From positions 1 through 5,414 of the forward strand of contig JAPPIL010000061.1 of assembly GCA_028877195.1 (NCBI GenBank): a stretch of 5,414 bases of DNA, written 5' to 3'. Made by a program: the position numbers and the translations under genes. The DNA comes from Pseudomonadota bacterium (GTDB lineage Bacteria > Bdellovibrionota_B > Oligoflexia > Oligoflexales > JAPPIL01). Within the stretch, counting starts at the first letter, position 1; each line of letters opens with the position of its first letter. The notes beneath the pieces were generated by a model. The model made no database searches and was not told the origin of the DNA. It saw only the letters and a list, made by a program, of their open reading frames with translations. This document shows, piece after piece, positions 5,401-5,414 of this stretch.

Positions 5401-5414
5401 GGGGGGGGGGGGGG
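5401..5414 (+). repeat. Run of 14 G at the window end
   Basis: The last 14 bases are all G, i.e. a poly-C tract on the coding strand, 16 bases upstream of the first possible msrB ATG (5384) and about 76 upstream of the preferred one. The sequence stops inside it, so its true length is unknown. It may be a real repeat that broke the assembly or a no-signal poly-G sequencing artefact. Confidence 0.95.

Noticed and set aside
5325..5414. MsrB as the C-terminal half of an MsrA-MsrB fusion cut by the contig end
   Set aside because: The msrB frame has its own starts with ribosome binding sites, and the upstream bases run into AT-rich non-coding sequence and the G tract, with no MsrA residues.

Overview
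The window looks like a contig-sized piece of a gammaproteobacterial chromosome of moderate G+C. The best taxonomic clue is SpeD: it is the long, E. coli-type S-adenosylmethionine decarboxylase and keeps the HLDKSHIC processing site almost unchanged. ExbB/ExbD and the type IV pilin also suit a Gram-negative host. Genus cannot be read from the sequence. All six genes lie on the minus strand, so transcription runs from high to low coordinates: msrB, speD, an unrecognised lipoprotein, a type IV pilin, exbB, exbD. I see no plus-strand gene, RNA gene, CRISPR array, insertion sequence or integrase.

Right part (about 3978-5414): a run of 14 G closes the window just upstream of msrB, so it is either a real homopolymer tract or an assembly or read artefact. 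MsrB is a stand-alone methionine-R-sulfoxide reductase with one cysteine, no zinc-binding cysteines and no recycling cysteine. SpeD starts at TTG behind a perfect AGGAGG and makes decarboxylated SAM for spermidine synthesis. Its usual partner speE is not next to it.

Middle (about 1960-3922): a 597-residue predicted outer-membrane lipoprotein that I cannot assign to a family. Its upstream region holds a nested inverted repeat ending three bases before its ribosome binding site. Downstream are a hairpin and a probable Rho-independent terminator. This gene is the main unknown of the window.

Left part (1-1931): a type IV prepilin with a candidate promoter, then a short gap with a weak hairpin, then exbB and exbD overlapping by the four bases GTGA. 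ExbB and ExbD form the proton-driven inner-membrane motor that energises TonB-dependent outer-membrane uptake. A TonB gene may follow beyond the left edge, but none is visible. The genes do not form one obvious pathway: this is mostly housekeeping and envelope functions in tandem, with intergenic gaps of about 115-210 bases separating separate transcription units, except pilin-exbB-exbD, which may be partly co-transcribed.
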